Notes: generated from the sequence alone by a model not told the origin. Counted from the first letter of the stretch, positions 56,055 to 64,000 are shown. The stretch: 64,000 bases of DNA from Acidocella sp. (GCA_026224875.1 JAMFRU010000066.1:1-64000), one strand, 5' to 3'. Program-made: numbers and translations.

Positions 56055-56911
56055 GCTGCACTCCTGATCTTTTGGGGAGAGGTGACGGCGTGGATGAAGG
56101 CGAGGCAATCGGGCAGTACCGGCGCCAAGAACTCCAATAATTGCGAGGTGGCGCCGATGATCAGCACATGGTTGAGTTTGGGGTAGTAACGCTCCCGCAC
56201 TTCATCTCCGGCCGCGCGCAGTTTTGCCGCCAGGCGCATGCTGTTACCGGGGTCCACGGTTTTGTCGCGCAGGCCTGCCGCGAGATACGCCGGCGGTGCG
56301 CCTTGGGTGACAAAGTTGATCGGCTGGGTTTGCGCGAGTTTTGCGGGGTCGCCGAAAATGGTTTTGATGACCGGGTCCTGCAGCGGCAGAAAATCATATG
56401 GTCCGGCGAGGCCGATGAAGCCTGAAATGTCGCGCGGGCTCATGCCCACGGCATTGAGATACATTGGGTTGAGCGCCAGCATCGCAACGTTATAGGCACC
56501 GGCGGAATGGCCCATCAGCACCAGGCGGTTTGGATCACCACCGAAATTATGTGCATTCGCTTTGGCCCAGGCCACGGCCTGGGCGCAATCCTGCAAAAAC
56601 ACGGGAAAACGCACCTGTGGATAGACGCGGTAATCCGGGATGATGGTGACGATGCCCTGCGCCGCCAGAGCCGCGCCGACGAAGCGGTACATGGATTTGT
56701 CGCCCTCCTGCCAGCTGCCGCCGTAGAAAAACACCACCACCGGTGCGTCCTTGGCGCCATCAGGGGCGTAGACATCCAGCCCGCGGCGCGGCCCGGGGGC
56801 GTAGGCGATGTTTTTCGTCACATGCCAATCGCCACTCGCCGTGGCGTTGAGGATTTTGACCGGCGAGCACGAGGCCAGGCCGAGTAACATCAACGCCAGA
56901 ACCCGCCGCAA
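56051..56911 (-). CDS. Lipoprotein alpha/beta hydrolase
   Basis: The 286-residue protein begins at TTG 56911, directly after the chrR stop. A lipoprotein signal ends at LGLASC (Cys near residue 15). The alpha/beta-hydrolase fold has the oxyanion block VVVFFYGGSWQEGDKSMYRF, the nucleophile elbow MGHSAGAYNVAML (GHSAG) and a C-terminal LNHVLIIG with the catalytic His. This is the bacterial kynurenine-formamidase/carboxylesterase-like group. It is probably an outer- or inner-membrane-anchored esterase of the sigma-factor operon. The substrate is unknown. Confidence 0.85.
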   Translation of the reverse strand: MRRVLALMLLGLASCSPVKILNATASGDWHVTKNIAYAPGPRRGLDVYAPDGAKDAPVVVFFYGGSWQEGDKSMYRFVGAALAAQGIVTIIPDYRVYPQVRFPVFLQDCAQAVAWAKANAHNFGGDPNRLVLMGHSAGAYNVAMLALNPMYLNAVGMSPRDISGFIGLAGPYDFLPLQDPVIKTIFGDPAKLAQTQPINFVTQGAPPAYLAAGLRDKTVDPGNSMRLAAKLRAAGDEVRERYYPKLNHVLIIGATSQLLEFLAPVLPDCLAFIHAVTSPQKIRSAA

Positions 56912-57580
56912 CTAATATAGTCCCAGATACGGCCCAAGGCGACGCTGCCATTTTCCGAGCCAGCCATCCAGCCGCATCGTCCCTTCAAGGGCGGCGAGGC
57001 ACAGGCAGCCTTCGTCATCGGCATGCGGCTGGTGCAGTATATCGGCGTCGGCCTCGGCCATGTCGCCGGGGCCGTATTGGCCGGTGCAGTCGCTATAGCC
57101 GCCGCGCAAGATCAACGTCAGCTCGTGCTCTGCATGGGTGTGCGGGTAGACGGCGCAATTCGCCGCCACGCGCAGCAGCATTACATTGGCCTCCGGCGCC
57201 CAGGGCAGGCGCACCGGGCTGTAACGTATGCCTTTGCCGAACCACAGCCAGCGGCCGATGTCGCAAGCCGCGAGCACGGAGGGCAGCGCTGTATCCGGGG
57301 CCAGGTGCAAATTGGCCTGGCGCGGCGCGCGCGGTGCCGGCGCTGCGGCGGGGCGTTCATCGAGACGGGACAGCACTTGGGCGAAGGCGGCCGGTGCCAA
57401 AGCCGCGGCCGGTTGCTCGTCCAGCAGCGCTCCGCCCACGGCCTCGAACGCCGCTACACGGTCCCGGCATTGCGTGCAGATGTGCATATGCGCCTGCGTT
57501 ACCAGCGTCAGCCCGGCGTTTAGCCCGCCCGTTGAAAAACGCAGCAGCGTGTCGTCGTTGGGATGGTGTTGGATACTCAT
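56912..57580 (-). CDS. chrR: ChrR-type zinc anti-sigma factor with cupin domain
   Basis: The 222-residue protein carries the ChrR zinc site at exactly the positions known for Rhodobacter ChrR: His6, His31, Cys35 and Cys38 (HMHICTQC). The C-terminal half is a cupin domain (YPHTHAEHELTLILRGGYSD) that senses singlet oxygen or related stress in known members. It binds and inhibits the sigma factor encoded just upstream; the genes overlap by 4 bp. A short Ala/Pro linker lies around residues 80-90. Confidence 0.93.
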   Translation of the reverse strand: MSIQHHPNDDTLLRFSTGGLNAGLTLVTQAHMHICTQCRDRVAAFEAVGGALLDEQPAAALAPAAFAQVLSRLDERPAAAPAPRAPRQANLHLAPDTALPSVLAACDIGRWLWFGKGIRYSPVRLPWAPEANVMLLRVAANCAVYPHTHAEHELTLILRGGYSDCTGQYGPGDMAEADADILHQPHADDEGCLCLAALEGTMRLDGWLGKWQRRLGPYLGLY

Positions 57581-58128
57581 GATTCAGTCCCCAGCAAATC
57601 GCGCAGCCGGGCCAGGGCCAAGCGGATACGCGATTTCACAGTCCCGAGCGGCAGGTTCAGCATCGTGGCGATGCCGGCATGCGGTGTCTCGGTAAAAAAC
57701 GAAAGTTCTATAACACGGCGCTGCTCGGCCGAGAGCCCCGCGAGGGCGCACCGCATGCGCTCGGCCCGCTCAGCCTCCAGGCTCAGCACCTCGGCCGAGG
57801 GCGAAGTGTCCTCCTCGGCCCAGTCCTGCGGCACGATACCACGCTGGCGCCTGGCGTGGTCGATGCGCAGGTTGCGGGTGATGGTGAAGACCCAGGTGGC
57901 AACCCCGGCCCGGGTGGGGTCGAAACTGTCCGCCTTGCGCCACAGTAGCAGCATCGTCTCCTGTGCCAGCTCCTCGGCAGCGGTGTCGCTGACATTGGCG
58001 CGCAGGTGAAACGCTTTGAGCCGTGGCGCGAAATGCTTGAACAGCTGGGCAAACGCCTGGCGGTCGCGTGTCTGGCCGACCAGCACCAGCAGATGCGCCT
58101 GCGCCGCCGCATCCAGCGGTCCCGTCAT
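57577..58128 (-). CDS. rpoE: RpoE-type ECF sigma factor (ChrR partner, ECF11-like)
   Basis: This 183-residue factor runs from ATG 58128; the frame is open to 58329, but upstream it crosses the promoter. Region 2 has FAQLFKHFAPRLKAFHLRAN and ETMLLLWRKADSFDPTRAG. Region 4 has ALAGLSAEQRRVIELSFFTE and MLNLPLGTVKSRIRLALARL (HTH for the -35 box). Group ECF11 sigma factors are held by ChrR and answer singlet oxygen. The gene has its own TGATCC-18-TACAAG promoter upstream (58215-58244), which predicts autoregulation. Confidence 0.93.
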   Translation of the reverse strand: MTGPLDAAAQAHLLVLVGQTRDRQAFAQLFKHFAPRLKAFHLRANVSDTAAEELAQETMLLLWRKADSFDPTRAGVATWVFTITRNLRIDHARRQRGIVPQDWAEEDTSPSAEVLSLEAERAERMRCALAGLSAEQRRVIELSFFTETPHAGIATMLNLPLGTVKSRIRLALARLRDLLGTES

Positions 58129-58214
58129 CTCCACCGGCGTCAACAATGCCACCCTATGTAGAGATGAGCCGCCGCGCCCTGTGCCGGTAAATGCTTCATG
58201 TTTGCTCACATTGG

Positions 58215-58244
58215 CTTGTACGCAGGCCCGGCGGGTTTGGATCA
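58215..58244 (-). promoter_or_regulatory. Predicted RpoE-type promoter of the rpoE-chrR operon
   Basis: On the minus strand TGATCC (58244-58239), 18 nt, and TACAAG (58220-58215). This matches the TGATCC-type -35 of RpoE/ChrR regulons and is the mirror image of the promoter on the plus strand. It predicts a transcript start near 58207 and an 80-nt leader before ATG 58128. Confidence 0.8.
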
Positions 58245-58256
58245 CTTGGAAGGCTG

Positions 58257-58286
58257 TGATCCAAAGGCGGCGGGGCCGCGTACAAG
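58257..58286 (+). promoter_or_regulatory. Predicted RpoE-type promoter of the flavin-oxidase operon
   Basis: TGATCC (58257-58262), 18 nt, and TACAAG (58281-58286). It has the same hexamers and spacing as the divergent promoter; the -35 boxes are 12 bp apart. It predicts a start near 58293, 18 nt before ATG 58311, with AGGAG in between. Confidence 0.8.
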
Positions 58287-58310
58287 CTGCATAATCTGCA
58301 AGGAGCAGAC

Positions 58311-59636
58311 ATGCCCCCAACGGAAACAAGTGGCCGGAAGAAGATCGCCGTTGCCGGTGCCGGCATCTCCGGCCTGGCCGCGGCCTGGCTGCTGGGCCGG
58401 CGGCATGATGTAACTCTGTTCGAGGCCGGCAACCGGCTGGGCGGGCATAGCCATACGGTGCTGGCCGGGGAGTTGCCGATCGATACCGGGTTCATCGTGT
58501 ATAACGAGCCGGCATATCCCAACCTCACGGCACTGTTCCAGTATCTCGGGGTGGCGACGCAACAATCGGACATGTCGTTCTCCGTCTCCCTCGATGCCGG
58601 AGCGCTGGAATATTCAGGACGTAATGTCGCCGGGCTGTTCGCGCAACCATCTAATCTGCTGCGCCCGCGGTTCTGGTCCATGCTGCGCGGGATCATGCGG
58701 TTTTACCGCGAGGCACCGGAGGCGTTGCACCAGCTCGGCGAAGCAAGGCTGGATGAATATCTGGCCACTGCCGGGTTCAGTGATGCGTTTTGCCAGGATC
58801 ATCTTTACCCGATGATTGCCGCTATCTGGTCCACCCCTTCGGGCCAGGCGGGGGCGCTGCCGGCCGCCGCCTTTATCCGGTTCTGCCAGAACCATGGGCT
58901 GCTGCAGATTTCCGGGCAGCCGGCATGGCGCACGGTGACCGGCGGGTCGCGCGAATATGTCTCCCGCCTGCGGGCCGAGTTCCGGGGCCGGGTTGTTACG
59001 CGCCGCCCGATTGTTGCGGTGCGCGAGCTGGATGGTGGGGTGGAATTGCGCGATGCGCTGGGCGGCCTGGAGCAGTTCGACGAGGTGGTGCTGGCCATGC
59101 ATGCGGACCAGGCGCTGCCTTTGCTGCAGGATGCCTCGGCCGAGGAGAACGAGATTCTTGGCGCGTTTCGCTACACCAAGAACGAGGCGGTGCTGCACCA
59201 GGATGCGAGGTTGATGCCGCGCCGACGCGCTGCCTGGGCCGCCTGGAATTACGCCGCCGGGCGCGATGTTGCCGCACCTGTCGCGGTTACCTATTGGATG
59301 AATTTGCTGCAGAACCTGCCAGGCACGCAGGCGTATTTCCTCACCCTCAACCCGCATGTCGAACCCGTGGCCGCGCGCGTGCTGCACCGGCAAACTTACG
59401 AGCACCCGGTGTTCGATGTGCCGGCGCTGCGGGCGCAGAAACAGTTGTGGCAGTTGCAGGGGCGCAAGAAACGCTGGTTTTGCGGGGCCTATTTCGGCGC
59501 GGGGTTTCATGAGGATGGGCTGCAAGCGGGACTTGCCGTGGCCGAGGCCTGTGGCGGCGGGCGCCGGCCTTGGCAGGTGGCGGGCGAGTCTGAACGCATC
59601 AGTTTGCCGGTGCCGATGCTGGAGGCTGCGGAATGA
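58311..59636 (+). CDS. FAD-dependent amine-oxidase-type flavoprotein
   Basis: The 441-residue flavoprotein has the dinucleotide-binding motif VAVAGAGISGLAAAWLLGRR (residues about 13-32), followed by DVTLFEAGNRLGGHSHTVLA. The C-terminal FAD block is GRKKRWFCGAYFGAGFHEDG. It is an NAD(P)-binding Rossmann/amino-oxidase protein of the kind always paired with DUF1365 and CFA-like genes. In Rhodobacter a member (UfaD, recalled) desaturates methylated fatty acids on the way to furan fatty acids. It overlaps the next gene by 4 bp. Confidence 0.92.
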   Translation: MPPTETSGRKKIAVAGAGISGLAAAWLLGRRHDVTLFEAGNRLGGHSHTVLAGELPIDTGFIVYNEPAYPNLTALFQYLGVATQQSDMSFSVSLDAGALEYSGRNVAGLFAQPSNLLRPRFWSMLRGIMRFYREAPEALHQLGEARLDEYLATAGFSDAFCQDHLYPMIAAIWSTPSGQAGALPAAAFIRFCQNHGLLQISGQPAWRTVTGGSREYVSRLRAEFRGRVVTRRPIVAVRELDGGVELRDALGGLEQFDEVVLAMHADQALPLLQDASAEENEILGAFRYTKNEAVLHQDARLMPRRRAAWAAWNYAAGRDVAAPVAVTYWMNLLQNLPGTQAYFLTLNPHVEPVAARVLHRQTYEHPVFDVPALRAQKQLWQLQGRKKRWFCGAYFGAGFHEDGLQAGLAVAEACGGGRRPWQVAGESERISLPVPMLEAAE

Positions 59637-60403
59637 GCGCGCTTTACCACGGCATTGTCACGCATAGCCGCTTTGCGCCAAAGCAGCACAAGTTGAAATA
59701 CCGCATATTTTCGCTCCTGCTGGACCTTGCCACGCTGGATGAGGAAGCAGCACGGTTGCGGCTGTTCTCGCGCAACCGCTTCAACCTGTTTTCCTTCCAC
59801 GACCGCGATTACGGCGACGGCAGCGGCAGCCCCTTGCTCTGGGCGCAGGCACAGATGCGCGCCGCCGGGCTGGACCCGGTGAACAGCCGCATTACGCTGC
59901 TGACCATGCCGCGCATATTTGGTTACGGTTTCAACCCCGTCTCCGTGTATTTCTGCCATGGCGCGGACGGCGCGCTCCGCGCCATTCTTTACGAGGTTAA
60001 GAATACGTTCGGCCAGCGCCATAGTTATTTCATTCCGGTATCGGGCGGCGGCATCGTGCGCCAGAGTTGCAACAAGGTTTTCTACGTCTCGCCCTTTATG
60101 GATATGGATTTGACCTATGATTTTACCGTGCAGCCGCCGGATAAAACATTGCGCCTGCTGATATTTGCGAGCAACGCCCAGGGGCCGGTACTGGCCGCCT
60201 CCCTTACCGGCCGCCGCGCAGACTTCACCGATACGACATTGCTGCGCGCCGCGTGCGCCTACCCGCTGCTGACGCTGAAAGTGATGGCGGGCATCCATTG
60301 GGAAGCCGCAAAGCTCTGGCTGAAAGGGCTGCGTTTGCGCCCCCGCCCGGCCCCGCCAGCAACGGCAGTCAGTTTCGTAACCGATTCGGGAATACAATCA
60401 TGA
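59633..60403 (+). CDS. DUF1365 protein
   Basis: This 256-residue protein has the DUF1365 blocks SALYHGIVTHSRFAPKQHKL at the start, RITLLTMPRIFGYGFNPVSV, and NKVFYVSPFMDMDLTYDFTV. Function unknown. It is nearly always encoded between an amine-oxidase-type flavoprotein and a CFA-like methyltransferase, as here, with 4-bp overlaps on both sides, and is believed to help modify fatty acids. Confidence 0.93.
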   Translation: MSALYHGIVTHSRFAPKQHKLKYRIFSLLLDLATLDEEAARLRLFSRNRFNLFSFHDRDYGDGSGSPLLWAQAQMRAAGLDPVNSRITLLTMPRIFGYGFNPVSVYFCHGADGALRAILYEVKNTFGQRHSYFIPVSGGGIVRQSCNKVFYVSPFMDMDLTYDFTVQPPDKTLRLLIFASNAQGPVLAASLTGRRADFTDTTLLRAACAYPLLTLKVMAGIHWEAAKLWLKGLRLRPRPAPPATAVSFVTDSGIQS

Positions 60404-61620
60404 GCGAAGCACGCCGCAATGCGCGACCAACCGCTATAACGCTGCCGAAACCTGGGGTGGCGCTGCTGCACCGCCTGCTCCGCAAGCTGCAATACGGGCG
60501 GATATCCATTACACTTCCTGGCGGTGCCATTGTTACGCATCGCGGCCAGCGTGCCGGCACGGAGGCGTGGATGGCGTTGCACAGCTGGCGCCCCGTGCGC
60601 GCCTTTTTGCTGGGCGGTGATACGGCTTTGGCGGCGAGCTATATCGCCGGCGATTGGTCCAGCCCGGACATCGCCAGTTTTCTGCGCTGGGGTGCGGAAA
60701 ACATGGATATTTTTGAGACCGAAACCACCGCCACATGGGGGGCAAAACTCGTCGCCCGGCTGCGGCATTGGCATAACCGCAACTCGCGCCAGGGCAGCCG
60801 CCGCAACATCATGGCGCATTACGACCTGGGCAATAATTTTTACGCGCGCTGGCTGGATGCGAGCATGCTTTATTCCTCCGCCATCTATGCCAGCCCGGAT
60901 GAGGATCTGGCGCTCGCCCAGGCCCGCAAGCTGGATTCTATCGTTGCTTTGTTAAAGCCGGCCCCGGATGCGAAAATTCTGGAAATTGGCTGCGGCTGGG
61001 GGGCTCTGGCCGAACGCCTGGCGCTGGATGGCGCGCATGTTACCGGCCTTACCCTCTCACCCGCCCAGGCTGGGTATGCGCGGGAGCGGCTGGCCGCTGC
61101 CGGGCTGGAGGCGCGCACCGAAATTGCCCTGCGCGACTACCGCGATGAGACCGGGATTTATGATAATATCGTCTCGATCGAGATGCTTGAAGCGGTCGGT
61201 GAAGCCTATTGGCCGGCCTATTTCGCGGCGCTGCATGCGCGGCTTAAACCCGGCGGGCGGGCGGTGTTGCAGGTTATCACCATCGCCGAGGAAAGGTTCG
61301 ATGGGTACAAGCGCCACCCGGATTTTATCCAGCGCTATATTTTCCCAGGCGGCATGCTGCCGACCAAAACCGCCATCGCCAACCAGGCCGCCGCAGCCGG
61401 GTTGACCCTCGGCCAGACCACGTTTTTCGGCGAGAGCTACGAGCTGACACTGGTGGAATGGCGCCGCCGCTTCCTGCAATCCTGGCCCGAGGCGCAGAGC
61501 GAAGACGGTTTTGCGCCCTCGTTCCGCCGGTTGTGGGATTATTATTTGTCCTATTGCATCGCGGGATTTGCCACCGGCATGACCGATGTCGGGTTTTTCG
61601 TGCTGGAGCGGGCGGCATGA
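60400..61620 (+). CDS. Cyclopropane-fatty-acid-synthase-like SAM methyltransferase (copy 2)
   Basis: The 406-residue protein from ATG 60400 overlaps the DUF1365 stop. It has a typical CFA N-terminal domain (FLLGGDTALAASYIAGDWSS), MAHYDLGNNFYARWLDASML, the SAM motif KILEIGCGWGALAERLALDG (about residues 191-210), and VSIEMLEAVGEAYWPAYFAA. It is longer than copy 1 and not its duplicate. It overlaps the DUF2177 start by 4 bp. Confidence 0.93.
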   Translation: MSEARRNARPTAITLPKPGVALLHRLLRKLQYGRISITLPGGAIVTHRGQRAGTEAWMALHSWRPVRAFLLGGDTALAASYIAGDWSSPDIASFLRWGAENMDIFETETTATWGAKLVARLRHWHNRNSRQGSRRNIMAHYDLGNNFYARWLDASMLYSSAIYASPDEDLALAQARKLDSIVALLKPAPDAKILEIGCGWGALAERLALDGAHVTGLTLSPAQAGYARERLAAAGLEARTEIALRDYRDETGIYDNIVSIEMLEAVGEAYWPAYFAALHARLKPGGRAVLQVITIAEERFDGYKRHPDFIQRYIFPGGMLPTKTAIANQAAAAGLTLGQTTFFGESYELTLVEWRRRFLQSWPEAQSEDGFAPSFRRLWDYYLSYCIAGFATGMTDVGFFVLERAA

Positions 61621-62018
61621 AAAACTACGGCCTCGCTTATCTCGCCACCGGGCTGAGTTTCGTCGCACTCGATGCTGTGTGGCTCAGCCTGATGACCTCG
61701 CGCCTGTACCGCCCAGCGCTGCAAGACATCCTGGCCGCGCGCCCGCAGATTGCCCCGGCCATCGCCTTTTATGTCCTGTATATCCTCGGGCTGGTGATTT
61801 TTGCCGTCGCCCCCGGGCTCGCCGCGGGACGATGGAGCACCGCACTCTGGCGCGGCGCGTTGTTCGGGCTGTTTACCTATATGACCTACGACCTCACCAA
61901 CCAGGCGACATTGCGGGTCTGGTCTTTTGGCGTCACCGCCGCCGATTTGAGCTGGGGCGTGGTGGCGAGTGCCACCGCTGCGACCATCGGCACCGCCGTT
62001 GTCCTGGCCTTGCGCTGA
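61617..62018 (+). CDS. DUF2177 membrane protein
   Basis: The 133-residue protein has four membrane helices and the family motifs TGLSFVALDAVWLSLMTSRL near the start and LFGLFTYMTYDLTNQATLRV. It is common in RpoE/ChrR-type clusters. It has no catalytic assignment. The gene overlaps the methyltransferase stop by 4 bp, and the next start follows 3 bp after its stop. Confidence 0.92.
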   Translation: MKNYGLAYLATGLSFVALDAVWLSLMTSRLYRPALQDILAARPQIAPAIAFYVLYILGLVIFAVAPGLAAGRWSTALWRGALFGLFTYMTYDLTNQATLRVWSFGVTAADLSWGVVASATAATIGTAVVLALR

Positions 62019-62021
62019 ACC

Positions 62022-62549
62022 ATGTTCGCACTGGCGCGGCATGACGACCAGCTGACGGAGGCCTGCAACAAATTTTCTCTCCTGTTGACGGCGAACACGC
62101 CGTTCTACCCGGTATATTTATGGTTCATTCTGGGCCGCGCCGGCTGGCCATGGCTGCTGCTCTCCGCCCTTGCGCTGCCCTTCTTCGCCGCCACCATTTT
62201 AATCGCCCGGCGCCATGGCCTGGCCGGGCGTATCTGGCTCTGCGTTTTCGCCAGTCTCAACACCGCTTGGGTAACGTGGCTGCTCGGCCCGCAATCGGGC
62301 ACGGCATTGTTTTTTCTCCCCTGCCTCGTGCTGACGGGCCTTGCCTTCCGCACCACGGAATTCTGGCCGCGCATGCTGCTGACGGCTTTGCCCTTTGCTC
62401 TGTATTTCGCGCTCCTGAAGGCCCCGCCCGCCCCTGCTTTGTACACAGCCGCCACCTACGCCAGCCTTGTAAAACTCAACGCCCTCTCCGTGGCGGCGTT
62501 GAGTGTGGTCCTGCCCTACCTGCTCGGTGCCGCGCGCGAAAAAGGCTAG
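62022..62549 (+). CDS. Hypothetical membrane protein (adenylate-cyclase-MASE-like layout)
   Basis: This 175-residue protein has an N-terminal cytoplasmic helix (DDQLTEACNKFSLLLTANTP) and about five membrane segments (WPWLLLSALALPFFAATILI; IWLCVFASLNTAWVTWLLG; LLTALPFALYFALL). No enzyme domain follows. I do not recognise the family with certainty. It is the last gene of the plus-strand operon, 3 bp after DUF2177. Confidence 0.75.
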   Translation: MFALARHDDQLTEACNKFSLLLTANTPFYPVYLWFILGRAGWPWLLLSALALPFFAATILIARRHGLAGRIWLCVFASLNTAWVTWLLGPQSGTALFFLPCLVLTGLAFRTTEFWPRMLLTALPFALYFALLKAPPAPALYTAATYASLVKLNALSVAALSVVLPYLLGAAREKG

Positions 62550-62614
62550 AGCCGGATTCGCGCCGTGCTAATGAGTGTGATAGCATGGCGCGGACAAACA
62601 AAAGGGCGCTGGGG

Positions 62615-63397
62615 ATGAGGCTTCAAGGTAAAATCGCGGTCATAACGGGCGCTGCTTCCGGCATGGGCAAAGCCATGGCGCAGATGTTCGCCGCCGAGGG
62701 CGCCAAACTCGTGCTCGCCGATATCAGTGGTGACCAGGACGAACTCGCCGCCTCCCTGGGCGACGCCGCCATAGCCGTGTACGCCAATGTGGCGGATGAG
62801 GGCGATGTGCAGAATATGATTGCCCTGGCCGAGAAAACCTACGGCCGCATCGACATTCTCTGCAACAACGCCGGCTTTGGCGGCGGCATGAAAATGCTGC
62901 ATGAACAGACCACCGAAGCCTGGGATATGGTGCATGGTGTCAATTTGCGCGGCGTGTTCTTCGGCATGAAATACGGCGTGATCTCGATGATGAAGACCGG
63001 AGGCGGCGCCATTGTGAACACCACCTCGGCCTCGGGCATGGTCGGCTGGAAGCACCACAGTATTTATGGTGCGGCCAAGGCCGGCGTGAACCAGATGACG
63101 AAAACCGCGGCACTCGACTACGCCAACCATAATATCCGTGTGAATGCCGTGGCACCGGGTACGATCTGGACCGGGCTGGTGCCCGCCTCCAAACAATTTC
63201 CCGCCCCGCCTGCCGGAGCACCCACCCTGGCCGGCATCCCCATGAACCGCTGGGGCCTGGCCAGCGAAATTGCCGCCGCAGCGCTGTTTCTGGCCAGTGA
63301 TGAGGCCTCCTACATCACCGGCGTGATCCTGCCCGTGGATGGCGGCTATACCATCGGCTTCTCCGGCATGGGGGCTGAGAACAAGGGGTGTAGTTGA
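62615..63397 (+). CDS. Short-chain dehydrogenase/reductase
   Basis: The 260-residue classical SDR has the cofactor motif TGAASGMGKAMAQMFAAEGA with an Asp after strand 2 (VLADIS, which favours NAD(H)). It has NNAGFGG, the catalytic Ser (TSASGM) and YGAAKAG (Tyr-x3-Lys). It ends ASYITGVILPVDGGYTIGFS. The substrate is unknown. I chose ATG 62615, where homology starts; an in-frame ATG at 62585 lacks a ribosome site. The following gene, a SnoaL-like protein, may act in the same pathway. Confidence 0.92.
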   Translation: MRLQGKIAVITGAASGMGKAMAQMFAAEGAKLVLADISGDQDELAASLGDAAIAVYANVADEGDVQNMIALAEKTYGRIDILCNNAGFGGGMKMLHEQTTEAWDMVHGVNLRGVFFGMKYGVISMMKTGGGAIVNTTSASGMVGWKHHSIYGAAKAGVNQMTKTAALDYANHNIRVNAVAPGTIWTGLVPASKQFPAPPAGAPTLAGIPMNRWGLASEIAAAALFLASDEASYITGVILPVDGGYTIGFSGMGAENKGCS

Positions 63398-63462
63398 CCA
63401 CCCCGCGTGCGCGCGCCTAGTTGGGTGCGCGCGTTTCGGTGCAAGAAAAAGGGAGATAAACG

Positions 63463-63921
63463 GTGGCCAAATTCACCCCGGAACAGGCTGTGTCTTATGT
63501 CGAGATCCAGCAGCTAATCAATGAATGGTCCTTCGAGCTTGACGTGCATAACGGCACCAACATCGCCAGCCTGCTCACCGAGGATTGCGGCTATCTTGTG
63601 CGCGGTGGTGTGCGCACCGGGCGCGAGGCTGTGGCGCAATTCTATAAGGAGCGGCTGGAGACCCTGGGCGCCACGCCTGAAGGCGTGCCGACGCATCGCC
63701 ATATGCTCGCCAATCTGCGTGTAAAATTCACCAGCGCCGACGCGGCATCTATCGGCTTTTCGCTTGTTTATTTCTCCACCGCCGGTGTTAAAGCTGGCAC
63801 CAAGCATGCCGACCCGGCTTCGGCCGCCGATGTGCGTATGGATGTGCGACGCGGTGCGGATGGCGAATGGTTGATTGCTAATTTTGATAGCACGCCTACT
63901 TTTATCCGCGTTATTTCTTAG
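63463..63921 (+). CDS. SnoaL/NTF2-like protein
   Basis: The 152-residue protein begins at GTG 63463 with GGGAG upstream. It has the cystatin-like SnoaL_4 pattern (EIQQLINEWSFELDVHNGTN, then FTEDC-like LLTEDCGYLVRGG and PTHRHMLANLRVKF). The family includes ketosteroid-isomerase-like enzymes and aromatic dioxygenase partners. It follows an SDR, a common pair in degradation pathways. The catalytic activity cannot be told from sequence. Confidence 0.85.
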   Translation: MAKFTPEQAVSYVEIQQLINEWSFELDVHNGTNIASLLTEDCGYLVRGGVRTGREAVAQFYKERLETLGATPEGVPTHRHMLANLRVKFTSADAASIGFSLVYFSTAGVKAGTKHADPASAADVRMDVRRGADGEWLIANFDSTPTFIRVIS

Positions 63922-63990
63922 AAAAAGCTCCGGTGGGTTCAACTGATGAGCGCAACATGATTGATTTCATGATGTTCTTTGGAGGTTGTT

Positions 63991-64000
63991 ATGGCACGTA
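63991..64000 (+). CDS. Start of a gene running off the right edge
   Basis: ATGGCACGTA follows GGAGGTTGTT, a strong ribosome binding site 6 nt before the ATG. Only MAR is visible, so no family can be named. It is 70 bp after the SnoaL-like gene and may be in the same operon. Confidence 0.4.

Overview
The window is a chromosomal segment of an alphaproteobacterium, most likely of the family Acetobacteraceae (an Acidocella- or Acidiphilium-like organism). This rests on gene content (rpsP-rimM-trmD-rplS beside ffh, leuCDB order, an RpoE/ChrR singlet-oxygen module, Hint-domain secreted proteins) and on a family of long GC-rich inverted repeats around the core GGCCTGAGGCCCCAGACCCCC. I could not run a database search, so the genus is a guess.

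Layout. (1) 1-5.1 kb, minus strand: an N,N-dimethylformamidase-like large and small subunit, an NMT1/THI5-type periplasmic binding protein and a TenA-like protein, with remnants of a GntR regulator and, beyond tenA, of a 3-hydroxyisobutyrate dehydrogenase. This looks like a salvage locus in which a formamidase may stand in for the usual deformylase of thiamin-pyrimidine salvage. (2) 5.6-10.4 kb, minus strand: the prkA-yeaH-spoVR stress operon. (3) 10.9-13.2 kb: a graveyard of IS3- and IS110-type fragments plus an aldo/keto reductase fragment. (4) 13.4-23.3 kb, plus strand: a TPR-sulfotransferase and a 2,520-residue four-module Gly-rich adhesin that ends in a Hint domain. (5) 23.3-25.6 kb: foreign-looking genes (a DUF1835-like gene and a frameshifted partner) bounded by tRNA-Arg(ACG) and a duplicated copy of its 3' part, an integration scar.

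(6) 25.6-32.5 kb, minus strand: leuC-leuD-leuB and, upstream, ffh, rpsP, rimM, trmD, rplS, separated by a 224-bp inverted repeat. (7) 32.5-38.3 kb: a second 272-bp inverted repeat, a Hint-domain metalloprotease-like protein, a NUDIX protein, divergent to an Atm1-type ABC exporter, then a small unknown protein, rpmB and arfB. (8) 38.4-47.3 kb, minus strand: a DegP protease with clustered GTTAC boxes upstream, a universal stress protein, a PuuB-like oxidase, a GT61 remnant, GT4 and GT2 glycosyltransferases, a PCuAC-like protein that lacks the usual copper ligands, and a GST. (9) 47.3-51.1 kb, plus strand: folP-glmM-thiD and a membrane protein; then argJ, a PpiC-type foldase and a bestrophin-like channel.

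(10) 54.3-62.5 kb: two divergent, tightly overlapping operons. The minus operon encodes RpoE-type ECF sigma, ChrR anti-sigma, a lipoprotein esterase, a cyclopropane-synthase-like methyltransferase and a DUF1295 protein. The plus operon encodes a flavin oxidase, DUF1365, a second such methyltransferase, DUF2177 and a membrane protein. Each has the same promoter, TGATCC-18 nt-TACAAG, so the whole block looks like one autoregulated singlet-oxygen/lipid-modification regulon. (11) 62.6-64 kb: an SDR dehydrogenase, a SnoaL-like protein and the start of another gene.
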